Shown piece after piece: positions 30,301 to 38,336 of a stretch of DNA of 64,000 nucleotides (position 1 is the stretch's first letter; every line of letters begins with the position of its first letter). Under the pieces are notes generated by a model that saw only the letters and a list, made by a program, of their open reading frames with translations, had not been told where the DNA came from and did no database searches. Source of the DNA: Salipiger sp. CCB-MM3 (GTDB lineage Bacteria > Pseudomonadota > Alphaproteobacteria > Rhodobacterales > Rhodobacteraceae). The position numbers and the translations under genes were made by a program. The DNA lies in contig NZ_CP014597.1 in assembly GCF_001687105.1 (NCBI RefSeq), forward strand, positions 62,001-126,000, given 5' to 3'.

Positions 30301-30783
30301 CCTGTCGCCGTGCTCCTTACGGATGCGCTCGACCATTGCGTCGTGGGAGATTACCGATCCGCCTTCAACGAAGTCCTCGATCCGGAAGTCGCAGCCGTCG
30401 ACAATGAAACGCTTCGTCTGCTCGGAGAGGTCCTGTTCGGCACGCAGGAGAAGACCAAGTGCGATGTGCTTGCCAAGGCCCTTGTCATGGAACGTGAGCA
30501 CGAGGGTCGTCTCGCAGCGTTCTCTACGCGGCTTGCCCTCATTGACGTCGCTTACGCACCCTAGGGCGTAATCTCGGACGCTCCGTCCGCGCTGAACCCC
30601 TGCTGCAGCATTGAGCTCCAAGACGTTGCGATTGTTGCCAGATATCACAGTCTGGATGGCGTCCAGGACTGAACTTTTTCCGGCGCCAGTCTGCCCGATC
30701 AGGGCAGCGTGCTCCCGGATCGAGATGTCGAGGACGTCGACGAGATACCAGTTGTGGAGCGAGATCCGCTTCAGTTCATACAT
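27361..30783 (-). CDS. jetC: JetC/MksB-like SMC ATPase of a Wadjet-type condensin
   Basis: A 1,140-residue MukB/SMC-like ATPase. Walker A is near residues 30-38 (GQTGAGKSS), long heptad-rich coiled coils flank a central hinge-like region (about 450-650), the ABC signature is near 1010 (LSGGQRQ) and Walker B is near 1044 (GLMVFDEAFNKLD). In Wadjet/MksBEF(G) systems this subunit dimerises, extrudes DNA loops and recognises small circular DNA. The start at 30783 is 1 nt past the jetB stop and has GGAGG upstream; the 27 residues before it in the longer frame are not SMC-like. It is the last gene of the operon. No JetD nuclease gene follows or lies elsewhere in the window. Confidence 0.88.
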   Translation of the reverse strand: MYELKRISLHNWYLVDVLDISIREHAALIGQTGAGKSSVLDAIQTVISGNNRNVLELNAAAGVQRGRSVRDYALGCVSDVNEGKPRRERCETTLVLTFHDKGLGKHIALGLLLRAEQDLSEQTKRFIVDGCDFRIEDFVEGGSVISHDAMVERIRKEHGDRAISFYQNSTKFVNAYLQVMRPSAPPDAKRFLRSFANALQAKEMSDPTDFVRRFVLEPLPLDVAGVRSSISVWREMSAEVARIEGMTSDLSTVTSRFQKGFSISKMEGELNVASFALDVAEAELETRKLRDELTSSQAELKTATARSEELSAEVNDLEAERGGLRQKLTEVDGSAELGRLDSERRLLEERKASLRHRIESGLIPYADIRHLKAITSMIPIVSSIAEEGAKLTKLTSGRSAEEWASVAGEISEKVSGISGKSRDLHVILTHLDETREAAIEMRTKLRDFGDEDASAGPEAVLSRGVRSFLADLERAGIGARCLPDLVTVSDTSWAYALEAILGANREAIIVDEAQVDAAFELLYRNRNTYDGVRLIDQRRLRNVRARLAENSIAEVVTSDDPVVRQFLEFNVGRYSRAETEAELRSLSSGIMRNGKTGSGATLRVFRDRRPILGKTAQSAARGELALELTEMRERYENLQKSTRDLEAAQQRIRALSVIDPETLSKAFTDLKEVLTALRSLAQRRQAMSAPDTGNIDARLSEIEGRLEDLGAETLKIDKRRRTLDIQCGIMSAKLDDRQNDLLSLRQSMSEVKERSQAAIPEAVARLIGEGDYEVPVTDEEVDAITGLPISEATSRIAVLRERISDVRQEITRDGSAGALITRGNNGLMSYAQKWMVEDAPLGENSTDAERFIWAHSHLDRLSNHELLQYRERLERARDEMETSLTEGLIGRIGEQFALMEEQLDSLNRRLGKYSFVGQTYQFRSTVSAQFLPIYRLVTAEVPADQSVLDVADDESLQALDALLEGESDDVKRYEDYRNYFNFELFIEHPDPEDAGRTVSTPFSSVLGKLSGGQRQAPYYVAIAASLVSAYYPKATPGDYEGMGLMVFDEAFNKLDIPNTQRLMDLFRSLGLQVIVAAPEEKRSSLIECVDSVISVGRNPGSSDVFIDSVSIGAKAKERMFAENPVHLSADAFESVGTPGE

Positions 30784-30784
30784 C

Positions 30785-31429
30785 TCAGCTCGCCTCCAAG
30801 AACGAGGTCTGTTGATCGCCTTCAAGCCAGCTCTGAAGTCGGTCAATATAGGTGTCGGAAACAAGCACGCGGATGCCCGGGAGGATCGTCAGACGGGTCA
30901 CTCGGGTCTCGCGATCCTTGTCTCCGACACGCACGATGCCTTTGCGATTCAGCTCACGCAGAAGGTTGTCGACCAGGTGGTTTTCGCCAGGCGGCGTCGC
31001 TTGGGCGATGCGTTGGTAGACTTCGGCGATCTCCACGGTGTCGGTTTCCACGCGCCCTGTCCCGTCCATCTTTCCCTCGGTGAAGCCGTTTTCGAAGATG
31101 TAGCGCAGCGCGATCCGAATGAGGGTCTCATCCTTCTTCAGGCGCATGAGGCGCCATGCATATGGAGGCTTCTCGAGCTCGAGCGGCTTGAGCGCAATCA
31201 TTTGCGTTCGGGCGTCCATCTCAAGGTCATACCCTGCTACGGCAAAGTAACGCTCAAAGAAAGTTCTGTGGTCCTTGATGGCTTGTACCGCGGATGACGG
31301 AACCGAATGGGTGTCGTCGTAGATGACCTGGTGGAACATAAGCGCCTGAATGGCGATCCGGATCGCATCACTCAGCACGTCCGGATCGTCGGCCTTATCG
31401 AGGATTTGCGCGAACTCACGAAGTTCCAT
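30785..31429 (-). CDS. jetB: JetB/MukE-like (DUF4194-type) condensin subunit
   Basis: A 214-residue winged-helix KITE-type subunit. The pattern of an N-terminal helix pair (LSDAIRIAIQALMFHQVIYDD), then an FFERYFAVAGYDLEMD segment and a C-terminal wing (RKGIVRVGDKDRETRVTRLTILPGI) matches the small middle subunit of Wadjet operons, which bridges the kleisin and the SMC arms. The start is the ATG of a TGATG overlap with the jetA stop at 31429, showing tight translational coupling; the longer frame to 31513 lies inside jetA. Spacing to jetC is 1 nt. Confidence 0.82.
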   Translation of the reverse strand: MELREFAQILDKADDPDVLSDAIRIAIQALMFHQVIYDDTHSVPSSAVQAIKDHRTFFERYFAVAGYDLEMDARTQMIALKPLELEKPPYAWRLMRLKKDETLIRIALRYIFENGFTEGKMDGTGRVETDTVEIAEVYQRIAQATPPGENHLVDNLLRELNRKGIVRVGDKDRETRVTRLTILPGIRVLVSDTYIDRLQSWLEGDQQTSFLEAS

Positions 31430-32820
31430 CAGTGCACCCTTTGTTGCTGTCCGCGCGGACGGATCAGGAAGTTTCTGCAGGTGATCCAGTCGTTTTCGAC
31501 GGTGCCGGGACACTCTGAAATCTCCCAGTCCTTCGACAGGCGTCCGCCGAGGTAGTTGAGCGATCTCAGCCGTTCGAAAACGAAGAAGTCGTCCAGCGAA
31601 GCGATGGGCAGTTCGCGCCCTTCGACCGCGCCCCGGCCTTCTACGTTGGCCCGAAGGTAGGCGTCGACTTGGTCAGGCTGCACCTGGCTTCGGGCCCGGT
31701 ATGCGATGATCGCGGCTTCATGCGCTCGCTGGGCCTCGGACTTCTGCGGACGTTGGATCATCGTCGGCTTGATCTCGGGGCGCTTGCTGTTCGCTGTGAA
31801 GAGGTGCGTTGATCCAGATGGGAGCGAGGAGCCTGTTGTTCCATCACTAGGGAAGCCTTCATCGAGCGCATGCGCTGCTGCGGACCTGAGCACTCGCTCT
31901 AGGACCTCTGTGTTGCTCTCACGCATGGTGTCGAGGAAGCGGATCGTGTTCCGGATCTTCGTCTCCACTCGGCGATTGGTGTCCTCAATCACATCAAGAT
32001 AGTCATCAATGCCACTGAAAACTCTCAAAATTGTTCTGAGGTCGTCGATCACCATTCGGCGTGCGGCGGTCGTATCGTCTGACTTGCCTTCCCGCTGATA
32101 GGCGGTCGCGATCTCATCGATCCTGAAATCGTCTTCAAGAATGCGGCGGGCGATGCCGAGGATACGGACTCTGAATCTGAAAGGGTTCGCCCGAGTATGA
32201 AGCTGTTTGTAGTCCGAGATCAGATGCGCCTGGACGTAGTCCGTGAAGAAACTCTCAAAGAGGTCCGCGAAGGACGCCCTGGTGGCGATCAGTTCCTCTG
32301 CCTTGCGCATGTTGGCGCTGAGCCCACGCAGGTGGTTCAGGAAGCCTCGGGATGCCTTTGCGGCGCCCCTGAGGGCCTCGGATCGGCTCTGCGGATCCCT
32401 CTCGACGCTCTCGATGAGTGCGAGCACGTTGATGACTTCGCCGCCGTAGGAGCGCAGGCGTCCGAACTTCACGTCTAGCAAGAAGTCGAGCAGCAGCCGA
32501 GCTGTGGGGTCGATGTCTGTGAAACGCTGGAAGCCGTTGCGTTGTTCGAGAAGCCAACCGGTTTCGTGAAGCCGGGCATAGGCCATGTTGGCACGCACGC
32601 CAATGTCGGTCTTCGCTTCTGGGTCGAGCCCTTCGTGCCGTCGGCAGAACTCCTTGATGGCGTCGACGACCTGCCCGCGGGCCGAAAGACCGGCGTCCTC
32701 GAACATCTCGTCGGAGAGGTGCTCAAGAAGCTTCGCGTAGAAATGCCTCGCCGACCCGGAGAACAGCTTGAAAGCGTCCGGGTGGAGATCTCCGAATATC
32801 TGTTCGACTGCACTGCTCAT
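31429..32820 (-). CDS. jetA: JetA/MukF-like kleisin subunit
   Basis: A 463-residue kleisin-like subunit and first gene of the operon. It is almost entirely helical, with an N-terminal winged-helix region (about 20-90), a central four-helix part and a C-terminal region (DDFFVFERLRSLNYLGGRL) of the type that contacts the SMC head. Assignment rests mainly on size, fold pattern and position before jetB and jetC. I chose the ATG at 32820; a GTG at 32847 is also in frame. Neither has a strong ribosome site. A 38-bp perfect palindrome ends 38 bp upstream and may control the operon. Confidence 0.75.
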   Translation of the reverse strand: MSSAVEQIFGDLHPDAFKLFSGSARHFYAKLLEHLSDEMFEDAGLSARGQVVDAIKEFCRRHEGLDPEAKTDIGVRANMAYARLHETGWLLEQRNGFQRFTDIDPTARLLLDFLLDVKFGRLRSYGGEVINVLALIESVERDPQSRSEALRGAAKASRGFLNHLRGLSANMRKAEELIATRASFADLFESFFTDYVQAHLISDYKQLHTRANPFRFRVRILGIARRILEDDFRIDEIATAYQREGKSDDTTAARRMVIDDLRTILRVFSGIDDYLDVIEDTNRRVETKIRNTIRFLDTMRESNTEVLERVLRSAAAHALDEGFPSDGTTGSSLPSGSTHLFTANSKRPEIKPTMIQRPQKSEAQRAHEAAIIAYRARSQVQPDQVDAYLRANVEGRGAVEGRELPIASLDDFFVFERLRSLNYLGGRLSKDWEISECPGTVENDWITCRNFLIRPRGQQQRVH

Positions 32821-32857
32821 TGAGTTTGAGAGTATGCCTGCCACCACATCTTGTAAA

Positions 32858-32895
32858 CTGCCACAAGCTGTTACCGCGGTAACAGCTTGTGGCAG
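32858..32895. promoter_or_regulatory. 38-bp perfect palindrome upstream of the jetABC operon
   Basis: The two 19-nt arms are perfect complements, centred on the CG within TTACCGCGGTAA. It lies between the divergent starts at 32820 (jetA) and 32939 (acetyltransferase remnant). The core TGTTACCGCGGTAACA looks like a dimeric repressor operator of LacI/GntR-type symmetry. As RNA it would be a very stable hairpin on either strand. No regulator gene is adjacent. Confidence 0.6.
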
Positions 32896-32938
32896 GCGTC
32901 GGCGCGTGCAAGTTTCAGCCGATCAACGGAGTTCAGGA

Positions 32939-33208
32939 ATGGCTGAAACAGACGCGACAATCAAATATGAGCAAATCTTCGGCGACGAGTTCGGCTCGCG
33001 TTACGCGTTCCAAGCCCATCATGCGGACATCGAAGAGCGTCTAAAGTACTTCCATGGCGGATACATATCGCAGCACATGCACTTCGTGGCGGTGGCCAGC
33101 GAGGGTAAGGTGGTCGGCATCTCCGCTGTTCAGCAGAGCCCCTATGAGGACCACGTGCTCTGGCTTCCCTACGTATGCGCGGCAACTGATCTCTGCCGCG
33201 CTTCTTGA
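32939..33208 (+). pseudogene. GNAT-type acetyltransferase remnant
   Basis: The start at 32939 has GGAG upstream. The 89-residue frame ends with a GNAT-like strand (HFVAVASEGKVVGISAVQQ, then HVLWLPYVC) and stops just where the acetyl-CoA binding loop should come. The next helix, ARQLISAALLDI, continues in another frame, so a short deletion with a frameshift removed the R/Q-x-x-G-x-G/A loop. The C-terminal part is absent. It is divergent from jetA across the palindrome. Confidence 0.5.
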
Positions 33209-33215
33209 CATTAGG

Positions 33216-33551
33216 TCAGTCGACCCAGGCGTCGGTCGTATAGAACGTGAGGGTTTCCACCACCTGTGCATCACGCGCCCAGGTCCAAGTGGGGGCATAC
33301 TTCCGATAACGCGGGGTTTGCATCAATAGCTCATAGCCTCGTGCTGTGCCCGGCCCCCAAGAGCCGTCGATGCCACCTTGGTAGTGCCCATGCGATTTCA
33401 GAGTCTCCTGGAGGTATTTGCGCATGTCCGCTGGGAACTGACGGAAGCGGGCTTCGAGCTCAGAGATCGTAATGGGCTCGTAGGCCAGTGCAGGCGCGGC
33501 TGCCATGCAAATTGACGCCGCGGTAGCGGCAATAAAGGAACGGCGGTTCAT
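33216..33551 (-). CDS. Small Tat-exported peptidoglycan-binding-like protein, 111 aa
   Basis: From the ATG at 33551 the protein has a twin-arginine-like signal (MNRRSFIAATAASICMAAAPALA) and a mature domain of about 85 residues. The segment YLQETLKSHGHYQGGIDG, then GPGTARGYELLM, has the (Q)LK..G.Y.G.IDG..G..T pattern of PG_binding_1 domains. It would sit in the periplasm and bind cell wall. The longer frame to 33677 adds a cysteine-rich leader without a signal and is rejected. Its 3' end nearly touches the acetyltransferase remnant. Confidence 0.65.
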   Translation of the reverse strand: MNRRSFIAATAASICMAAAPALAYEPITISELEARFRQFPADMRKYLQETLKSHGHYQGGIDGSWGPGTARGYELLMQTPRYRKYAPTWTWARDAQVVETLTFYTTDAWVD

Positions 33552-33949
33552 TCTACGAAGTACTCCAGTAATCATCATGCAGCATTGAAGCCGAAGCCTC
33601 CGGTCCAAGTTAGGCGCAGAAATGACGCAGTGCCAGCACCTTAGGTCAATATGCAGTTTGCGGTTGCAATATTGCAACTAGAGATGGCACTGTGAACTTA
33701 TAGAATAGATGCGACCAGAATGAAATTCAGAGTTATTCCATAATAGCGATTTGGCGGCGCACCCTGCCCGTCCCTTCCACCCTGAACGCCCTCATCGAGC
33801 GATGGCCGCTCTTTCTGGTCTCGAGGACGCTCGCATGCCGGGCGTTGAGTTTTCGAACGTGACCTAGAGGCCTTGGGCCACCGACATTAGTCTCGGCAGC
33901 AAGCAGCGCTTTGGCGGCGAGATGTCCAGCGAACCCTCGGCTGTGGCAC
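33552..33949. other. Gap without a supported gene
   Basis: About 400 bp with no convincing frame on either strand; AT content is locally higher around 33640-33740. No repeat or hairpin of note was seen. Confidence 0.45.
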
Positions 33950-34255
33950 TTACGGCGCATTCATCGAAGATCCATTCGCAGTCGCTTCATAAGTGCGCGC
34001 GATGGTGATCGTGAACGGATATCCCGTGTGACGTCCCCAGCCCGAGAAGTACGGGCCCGATTTACAGGTCATGCTCTCGGCGCCGAAGAGCGTGCGAATA
34101 TGCTGGCAATAGCTTGCGTCGTTCCAAGAGAAAACATCAAGGCCGCCAACAGCCAGGCCGGGGACCAGCGCTGTCCTCCAGATCAGGTTCCGGAACATGA
34201 AGCTTTTGGACATGAAATGGCGTGCGACCAGAGCGGCGAAAACCAGCACGATCAT
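33950..34255 (-). CDS. Small membrane-associated hypothetical protein, 101 aa
   Basis: The N-terminus is hydrophobic (MIVLVFAALVARHF), followed by a second weakly hydrophobic stretch (TALVPGLAVGGLDVF) and a polar C-terminal domain with two cysteines (SYCQHI, MTCKSG). No family is recognised. The reading start is unsure: an ATG 17 nt upstream (MNLLIG) is one frame off, so either 34255 is the start or a small indel has separated the leader. The gene runs away from the IS5 copy at 34358. Confidence 0.5.
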   Translation of the reverse strand: MIVLVFAALVARHFMSKSFMFRNLIWRTALVPGLAVGGLDVFSWNDASYCQHIRTLFGAESMTCKSGPYFSGWGRHTGYPFTITIARTYEATANGSSMNAP

Positions 34256-34357
34256 CCAATTAGAAGGTTCATAAAGCTATCCTTGTTGTGAATAGAGATC
34301 TTCTAAACATGCGGCAATTATGAATAGTTTAATCTTTCAGCCGCGCATGGCAACCTA

Positions 34358-35186
34358 GGCTCAGGCCTCATTAAGATTTGACGGACAAGGTGATGCAGGG
34401 GCGTAGTGGAGACCTGCATCATGAGCGATTTGTTCTGGCTAAAAGAGGCACAGATGGCGCGTCTGCGTCCCTTTTTTCCAAAGAGCCGCGGCCGCCCGAG
34501 GGTCGATGACAGGCGCGTGCTGAGTGGAATTATCTTCATAAATCGCAATGGTTTGCGCTGGCGGGATGCACCGCGAGAATACGGCCCGCACAAGACGCTT
34601 TACAACCGGTGGCGCAGGTGGAGTGAGATGGGCGTCTTCGCCAGGATCCTGGTCGAGTTGGCCGATCAGGGCACCGAGACGGCAACCGTTATGATCGATG
34701 CAACCTACCTCAAGGCGCACCGCACGGCCTCCAGCTTGGGGGCAAGAAAGGGGGGCGCGGGCGCGCGATTGGCAGAACCAAAGGCGGCATGAATACCAAG
34801 CTGCACGCGATCTGTGACGCCATGGGCCGCCCCGTGCGCATGTTCCTGACCGCCGGACAGGTCAGCGACTATCGCGGCGCCCAGGCCATCTCGGACGCAC
34901 TGCCTTCGGCCGACTGGCTTCTGGCGGACCGAGGTTTCGATGCCGACTGGTTCAGAGAAACGTTGCAGGACAAGAAGATACGCGCCTGTATACCGGGTAG
35001 GAAAAGCCGCAAGACGCCCGTAAAATACGACAAGCGTCGCTGCCGCCGCCGCAACAGGATTGAGATCATGTTCGGCCGACTGAAGGACTGGCGACGGGTC
35101 GCGACGCGTTACGACCGAAACCCGGTCATCTTCCTCTCAGCCATCGCTCTCGCCGCCATCGTCATCTTCTGGCTATGAATGGCAAT
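34358..35186 (+). mobile_element. IS5-family (IS427-like) element, copy 2, right end missing
   Basis: The left end GGCTCAGGCCTCATT after CTA matches the left end of copy 1 with a few changes. The transposase is complete, but the right terminal repeat is replaced by the second IS110 module, which begins 8 nt after the stop codon. Sequence divergence from copy 1 shows these are different IS isoforms and not a simple duplication. Confidence 0.8.
34421..35178 (+). CDS. IS5-family transposase (orfA plus orfB, -1 frameshift)
   Basis: Same organisation as at 15624: orfA (34421-34792, MSDLFWLKEAQMARLRPFF, VMIDATYLKAH) and orfB (first ATG 34789, stop 35178; WLLADRGFDADWF, RNRIEIMFGRLKDWRR). The A3-G6 run near 34747-34755 is the likely slippage site; without it orfA runs on to GARLAEPKAA. 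The two frames overlap by 4 nt at the orfB ATG, but the conserved residues upstream of that ATG support frameshift fusion. Confidence 0.85.
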
Positions 35187-35289
35187 GAGATGCCGTAACG
35201 GGGCTGCGTCGCGACCCGCCCGTTATCGTTGCAAGATCGAGGGCAAGCTGGCGCCATTCCCGTATTGGATCCACATGGAGGACTGCGGG

Positions 35290-36320
35290 ATGAAGCTGTT
35301 TATTGGGCTGGATGTGTCGCTTGAGAAGACCGCAATTTGCGTGATCGGCGAGCATGGGAAGATTGTGAGGGAGGCGCAGGTGGCCAGCGAGCCTGAGGCG
35401 CTGTTGCGCTGGATCGGCGATCAGGACGGGGAAGCTGCGGCCATCGGGCTCGAAGCTGGCCCCCTGTCGCAATGGCTGCATCGCGGGTTGTCCGCGGCTG
35501 AACTACCTGTCGTGCTGATGGAAACCCGGCAGGTGAAAGGCGCCTTGAAGGCCATGCCGATCAAGACGGACCGCCGGGATGCCGAAGGGATCGCGCGCCT
35601 GCTGCACCTCGGCTGGTTCCGACCGGTTCACTGCAAATCAGTCTCCGCACAAGAGGTTCGCGCTGTGCTCAGCGCCCGGAAGGCCGTGCAGCAAGGGTTC
35701 ATCACGCTGGAAATGTCCCTGCGCGGGCTGCTGCGGAACTTCGGCCTCAAGGTCGGCACCATATCGCGGGGCCGGTTCGAACAGCGGATCCGCGAACTGG
35801 CGGCAGGCAATCCGATGCTGGTAGCGGCAACCGAGCTCATGCTTCGCGCGCGGGCAGCGCTGCGGCGAGAACTCGCAGGCCTTGAACGCCATGTCCGCCA
35901 ACTTGCTCATGACGATCCGGTCTGTCTGCGCCTAATGTCGATGCCCGGGATTGGCGTGGTCGTGGCACTGACCTACCGATCTGCGATCGATGATCCTGGT
36001 CGCTTCACATCCTCGAAAAAGGTCGGGCCGTGGGTCGGTCTGACGCCGTCTCGCAACCAGTCTGGCGAGCGCGACATCTCGGGCGGGATCACCAAGGCGG
36101 GCGACGTCAACCTGCGTCGTGCCCTGTGCCAGGCTGCCACCGTCATGATGCATCGCGGCGGGCAACATGGCTGCGAACCTGGGCGGCGAAACTCGCGCGC
36201 CGCCGGGGCACCAAGCGCGCAATGGTTGCGCTGGCCCGACGTATCGCCGTGATCCTGCACCGGATGTGGAAGGATGACACCGACTTCCGCTTCGATACGC
36301 CGGTGCTTTATGCCGGTTGA
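35290..36320 (+). pseudogene. IS110-family transposase A, copy 2, same frameshift
   Basis: Carries the same one-base loss (near 36157-36162) as copy 1, after the catalytic Ser region, so the open product also ends in the unrelated CEPGRRNSRAAG tail. Four or so residues in the first 70 differ from copy 1 (for example CVIGEHGKIVREAQ). The shared lesion shows that the module was copied after the gene was broken, or that the shifted product still works. Confidence 0.8.
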
Positions 36321-36837
36321 CGACACAGGTTCCAGACTTCTGCCCGCCTAATCGCGGGCCTTCGAGGTCCCCACGGGACGCGGTTCCGGTGATGCCGTGC
36401 TCAGGACTGATGCCGACCATGTCGAGCACGCAAATGAGATGGGCACAGCGGAATTGCATTGAACCAGCATCATGTTGGCGGCCACCGCGCCGACCACGGA
36501 CCGAAGCATGTACCCGGGTCGATCTCAAAAGAAGGCCGCCGAATAGGGAAGCGGATCAACGGTTCAAAGGACAAGACCGCGGTTAAGCGGGACATTCGAC
36601 ATGCGCGAAAACCCTTGACCGGGACGCCCCCGTTACCGAAGTCCTGAGCCTTCTGTATCTCGGATCTGCTATTTTGCCCCCGTCACCTTCCTTGGCCGAG
36701 GCTGGTGACGGGGCGGTGTATGGCGTCTGAGCCTTGTGGCCTGACCACGTCTGCTAGCGAGCCAGCACCGTCTCTCTTTCATCATCTCGAACAGTTGGAT
36801 GCGGCCGACAAGGACCGCGGAGCAGAAGGAAGAGAGC

Positions 36838-37797
36838 ATGAACACGGTATCATCTGAACAGGTCATCGGCATAGATGTCTCGCGCGACTGGCTGGACATC
36901 TATTGCCTGCCCGATCGGAAGCGCCTTCGGTTGCCGAACACATCGGAGGGCCATGCCCATGTGGTGTCCCTCGCACGGCGGCGTGGCGCCCTGGTCTGCT
37001 TCGAAGCCACCGGCGGGCAGGAGTGGCGGTTATGGGCTTCCCTCGACGCGGCGCGGATCGTCGCGCGTCAATTGCCGCCGGCACAGGTCAAGGCCTTTGC
37101 CGCCAGCCGTGGCACCCGGGCCAAGACGGACCGGATCGATGCGGAACTCATTGCCCGTTTCATGGTATTCCGTCCCGAGGCCGGACGTCGCCATCCGACC
37201 GGGAAATTGCGCGCGATCAGAGCTTCGACATCGAAGCGAGCGCAACTCGTCGAAATGCGTAAGCGGCTGCTCGTCCAGATCAAGGCACACGAAAAACTCG
37301 CGACCGCTGGAATGTTCACCGACATGGACGTGGAGTTGAAGGCTCTGTTAGATACCAGGATCTCAGAGCTGGAAGAACGGATTGAGCAGGCAGTTGCGGC
37401 CGATGGAACACTGGCCGAAACCGCCCGCATCCTGCGCTCCATTCCTGGGGTCGGCCCGGTTGCCAGCACTATGCTCATCGCCGAAATGCCCGAGCTCGGG
37501 GCCATATCCGGAGAACAGGCCGCAGCCTTGACGGGGCTCGCTCCTATAGCGCACGACAGCGGTGCGTTGCGGGGCAAACGAACCATCGCCGGAGGGCGGC
37601 GCGCCCTGCGGCATGTCCACTTCCAGGCCGCCCTCGTCGCAGCAAATCATAACCCCACCCTGAAAGCCTTCGCGCAGCGACTGCGCGACGCCGGAAAACC
37701 GCACAAGGTCATCATCACTGCGGTCGCACGAAAGCTCGTCAATATCGCCAACGCTCTATGCAAAGCGCGTAAACCATGGGGCCTTCAAGGCGCATGA
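36838..37797 (+). CDS. IS110-family transposase B, copy 2, intact
   Basis: Identical in protein sequence to the gene at 18035 (319 residues, DEDD residues in GIDVSRDWLD, CFEATGG and KTDRIDAELIARF). The start is supported by AGGAAG 8 nt upstream. It ends 16 bp before the right edge of the module. It is the best candidate for the enzyme that moved the double module. Confidence 0.88.
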   Translation: MNTVSSEQVIGIDVSRDWLDIYCLPDRKRLRLPNTSEGHAHVVSLARRRGALVCFEATGGQEWRLWASLDAARIVARQLPPAQVKAFAASRGTRAKTDRIDAELIARFMVFRPEAGRRHPTGKLRAIRASTSKRAQLVEMRKRLLVQIKAHEKLATAGMFTDMDVELKALLDTRISELEERIEQAVAADGTLAETARILRSIPGVGPVASTMLIAEMPELGAISGEQAAALTGLAPIAHDSGALRGKRTIAGGRRALRHVHFQAALVAANHNPTLKAFAQRLRDAGKPHKVIITAVARKLVNIANALCKARKPWGLQGA

Positions 37798-37937
37798 CGG
37801 ATACAGTTGCTAGCAAAAAAACGGGCAGTTAGAAGCTTGGCCGGAACGTGAACAAAGTGTCGCACCCCGGCTTTGGAACCTTCCGGTCTGCCGCTCGTTG
37901 GCCAGTCTTGACCACGATGTAATAATGGAGACGACGT

Positions 37938-38336
37938 ATGCTGGACCGAAACACTGAACCGTTGGGCGCTCCCACAGTTCTCATCTGCGAAGACGAAGCC
38001 ATCATTGCGCTGGATCTGAAATATCAGGTCGAAGACATGGGGTATCGCGTTATCGGCCCCGTCGCCACCGTGGCAGCCGGTCTAGAAGCCTTGAAAGGTG
38101 AATGCCCGGATGCGGCCATTCTCGACGTGCGCCTTCGTGAGGGCGACGTCATTCCGCTCGCAGAAGAGTTAGAGGCAATGGGCGTTGGCCTGATGTTTCA
38201 GTCTGGTCATGCCATACACGAGGAGGTTCTCGATCGCTTTCCCCAAGCACAGTTCTGCAACAAGCCGCTTCCGACCGGCGAAATTGATCGCTCGCTGAAG
38301 GTCATCCTAAAGCCTTCAATGTCGAACGCAGCCTAG
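37938..38336 (+). CDS. Single-domain response regulator (REC)
   Basis: A 132-residue CheY-like receiver domain without an output domain. The acidic pocket is C17-E-D-E20, the phospho-acceptor is Asp63 in AILDVRL, the switch Ser is in QSGH and the conserved Lys109 is in CNKPLP. GGAG lies 8 nt upstream of the ATG. Such stand-alone receivers in alphaproteobacteria often act in phosphorelays with HWE/HisKA_2 kinases; no kinase is in the window, so the partner is unknown. The 3' end overlaps that of the convergent exonuclease by 4 nt. Confidence 0.88.
   Translation: MLDRNTEPLGAPTVLICEDEAIIALDLKYQVEDMGYRVIGPVATVAAGLEALKGECPDAAILDVRLREGDVIPLAEELEAMGVGLMFQSGHAIHEEVLDRFPQAQFCNKPLPTGEIDRSLKVILKPSMSNAA

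Larger units (their letters stand above)
35187..37813 (+). repeat. 2,627-bp IS110 double module, copy 2
   Basis: Direct repeat of 16384-19010, offset by 18,803 bp. The visible differences are single substitutions before about 35530; the remainder appears identical, including the frameshift in the first gene and the 10-bp hairpin (36678-36713) between the genes. This level of identity allows homologous recombination between the two copies. Confidence 0.9.

Noticed and set aside
33733..33960. Short minus-strand frame of 75 residues
   Set aside because: Arg/His/Gly-rich with no start signal; it overlaps the end of the more convincing gene at 33950.
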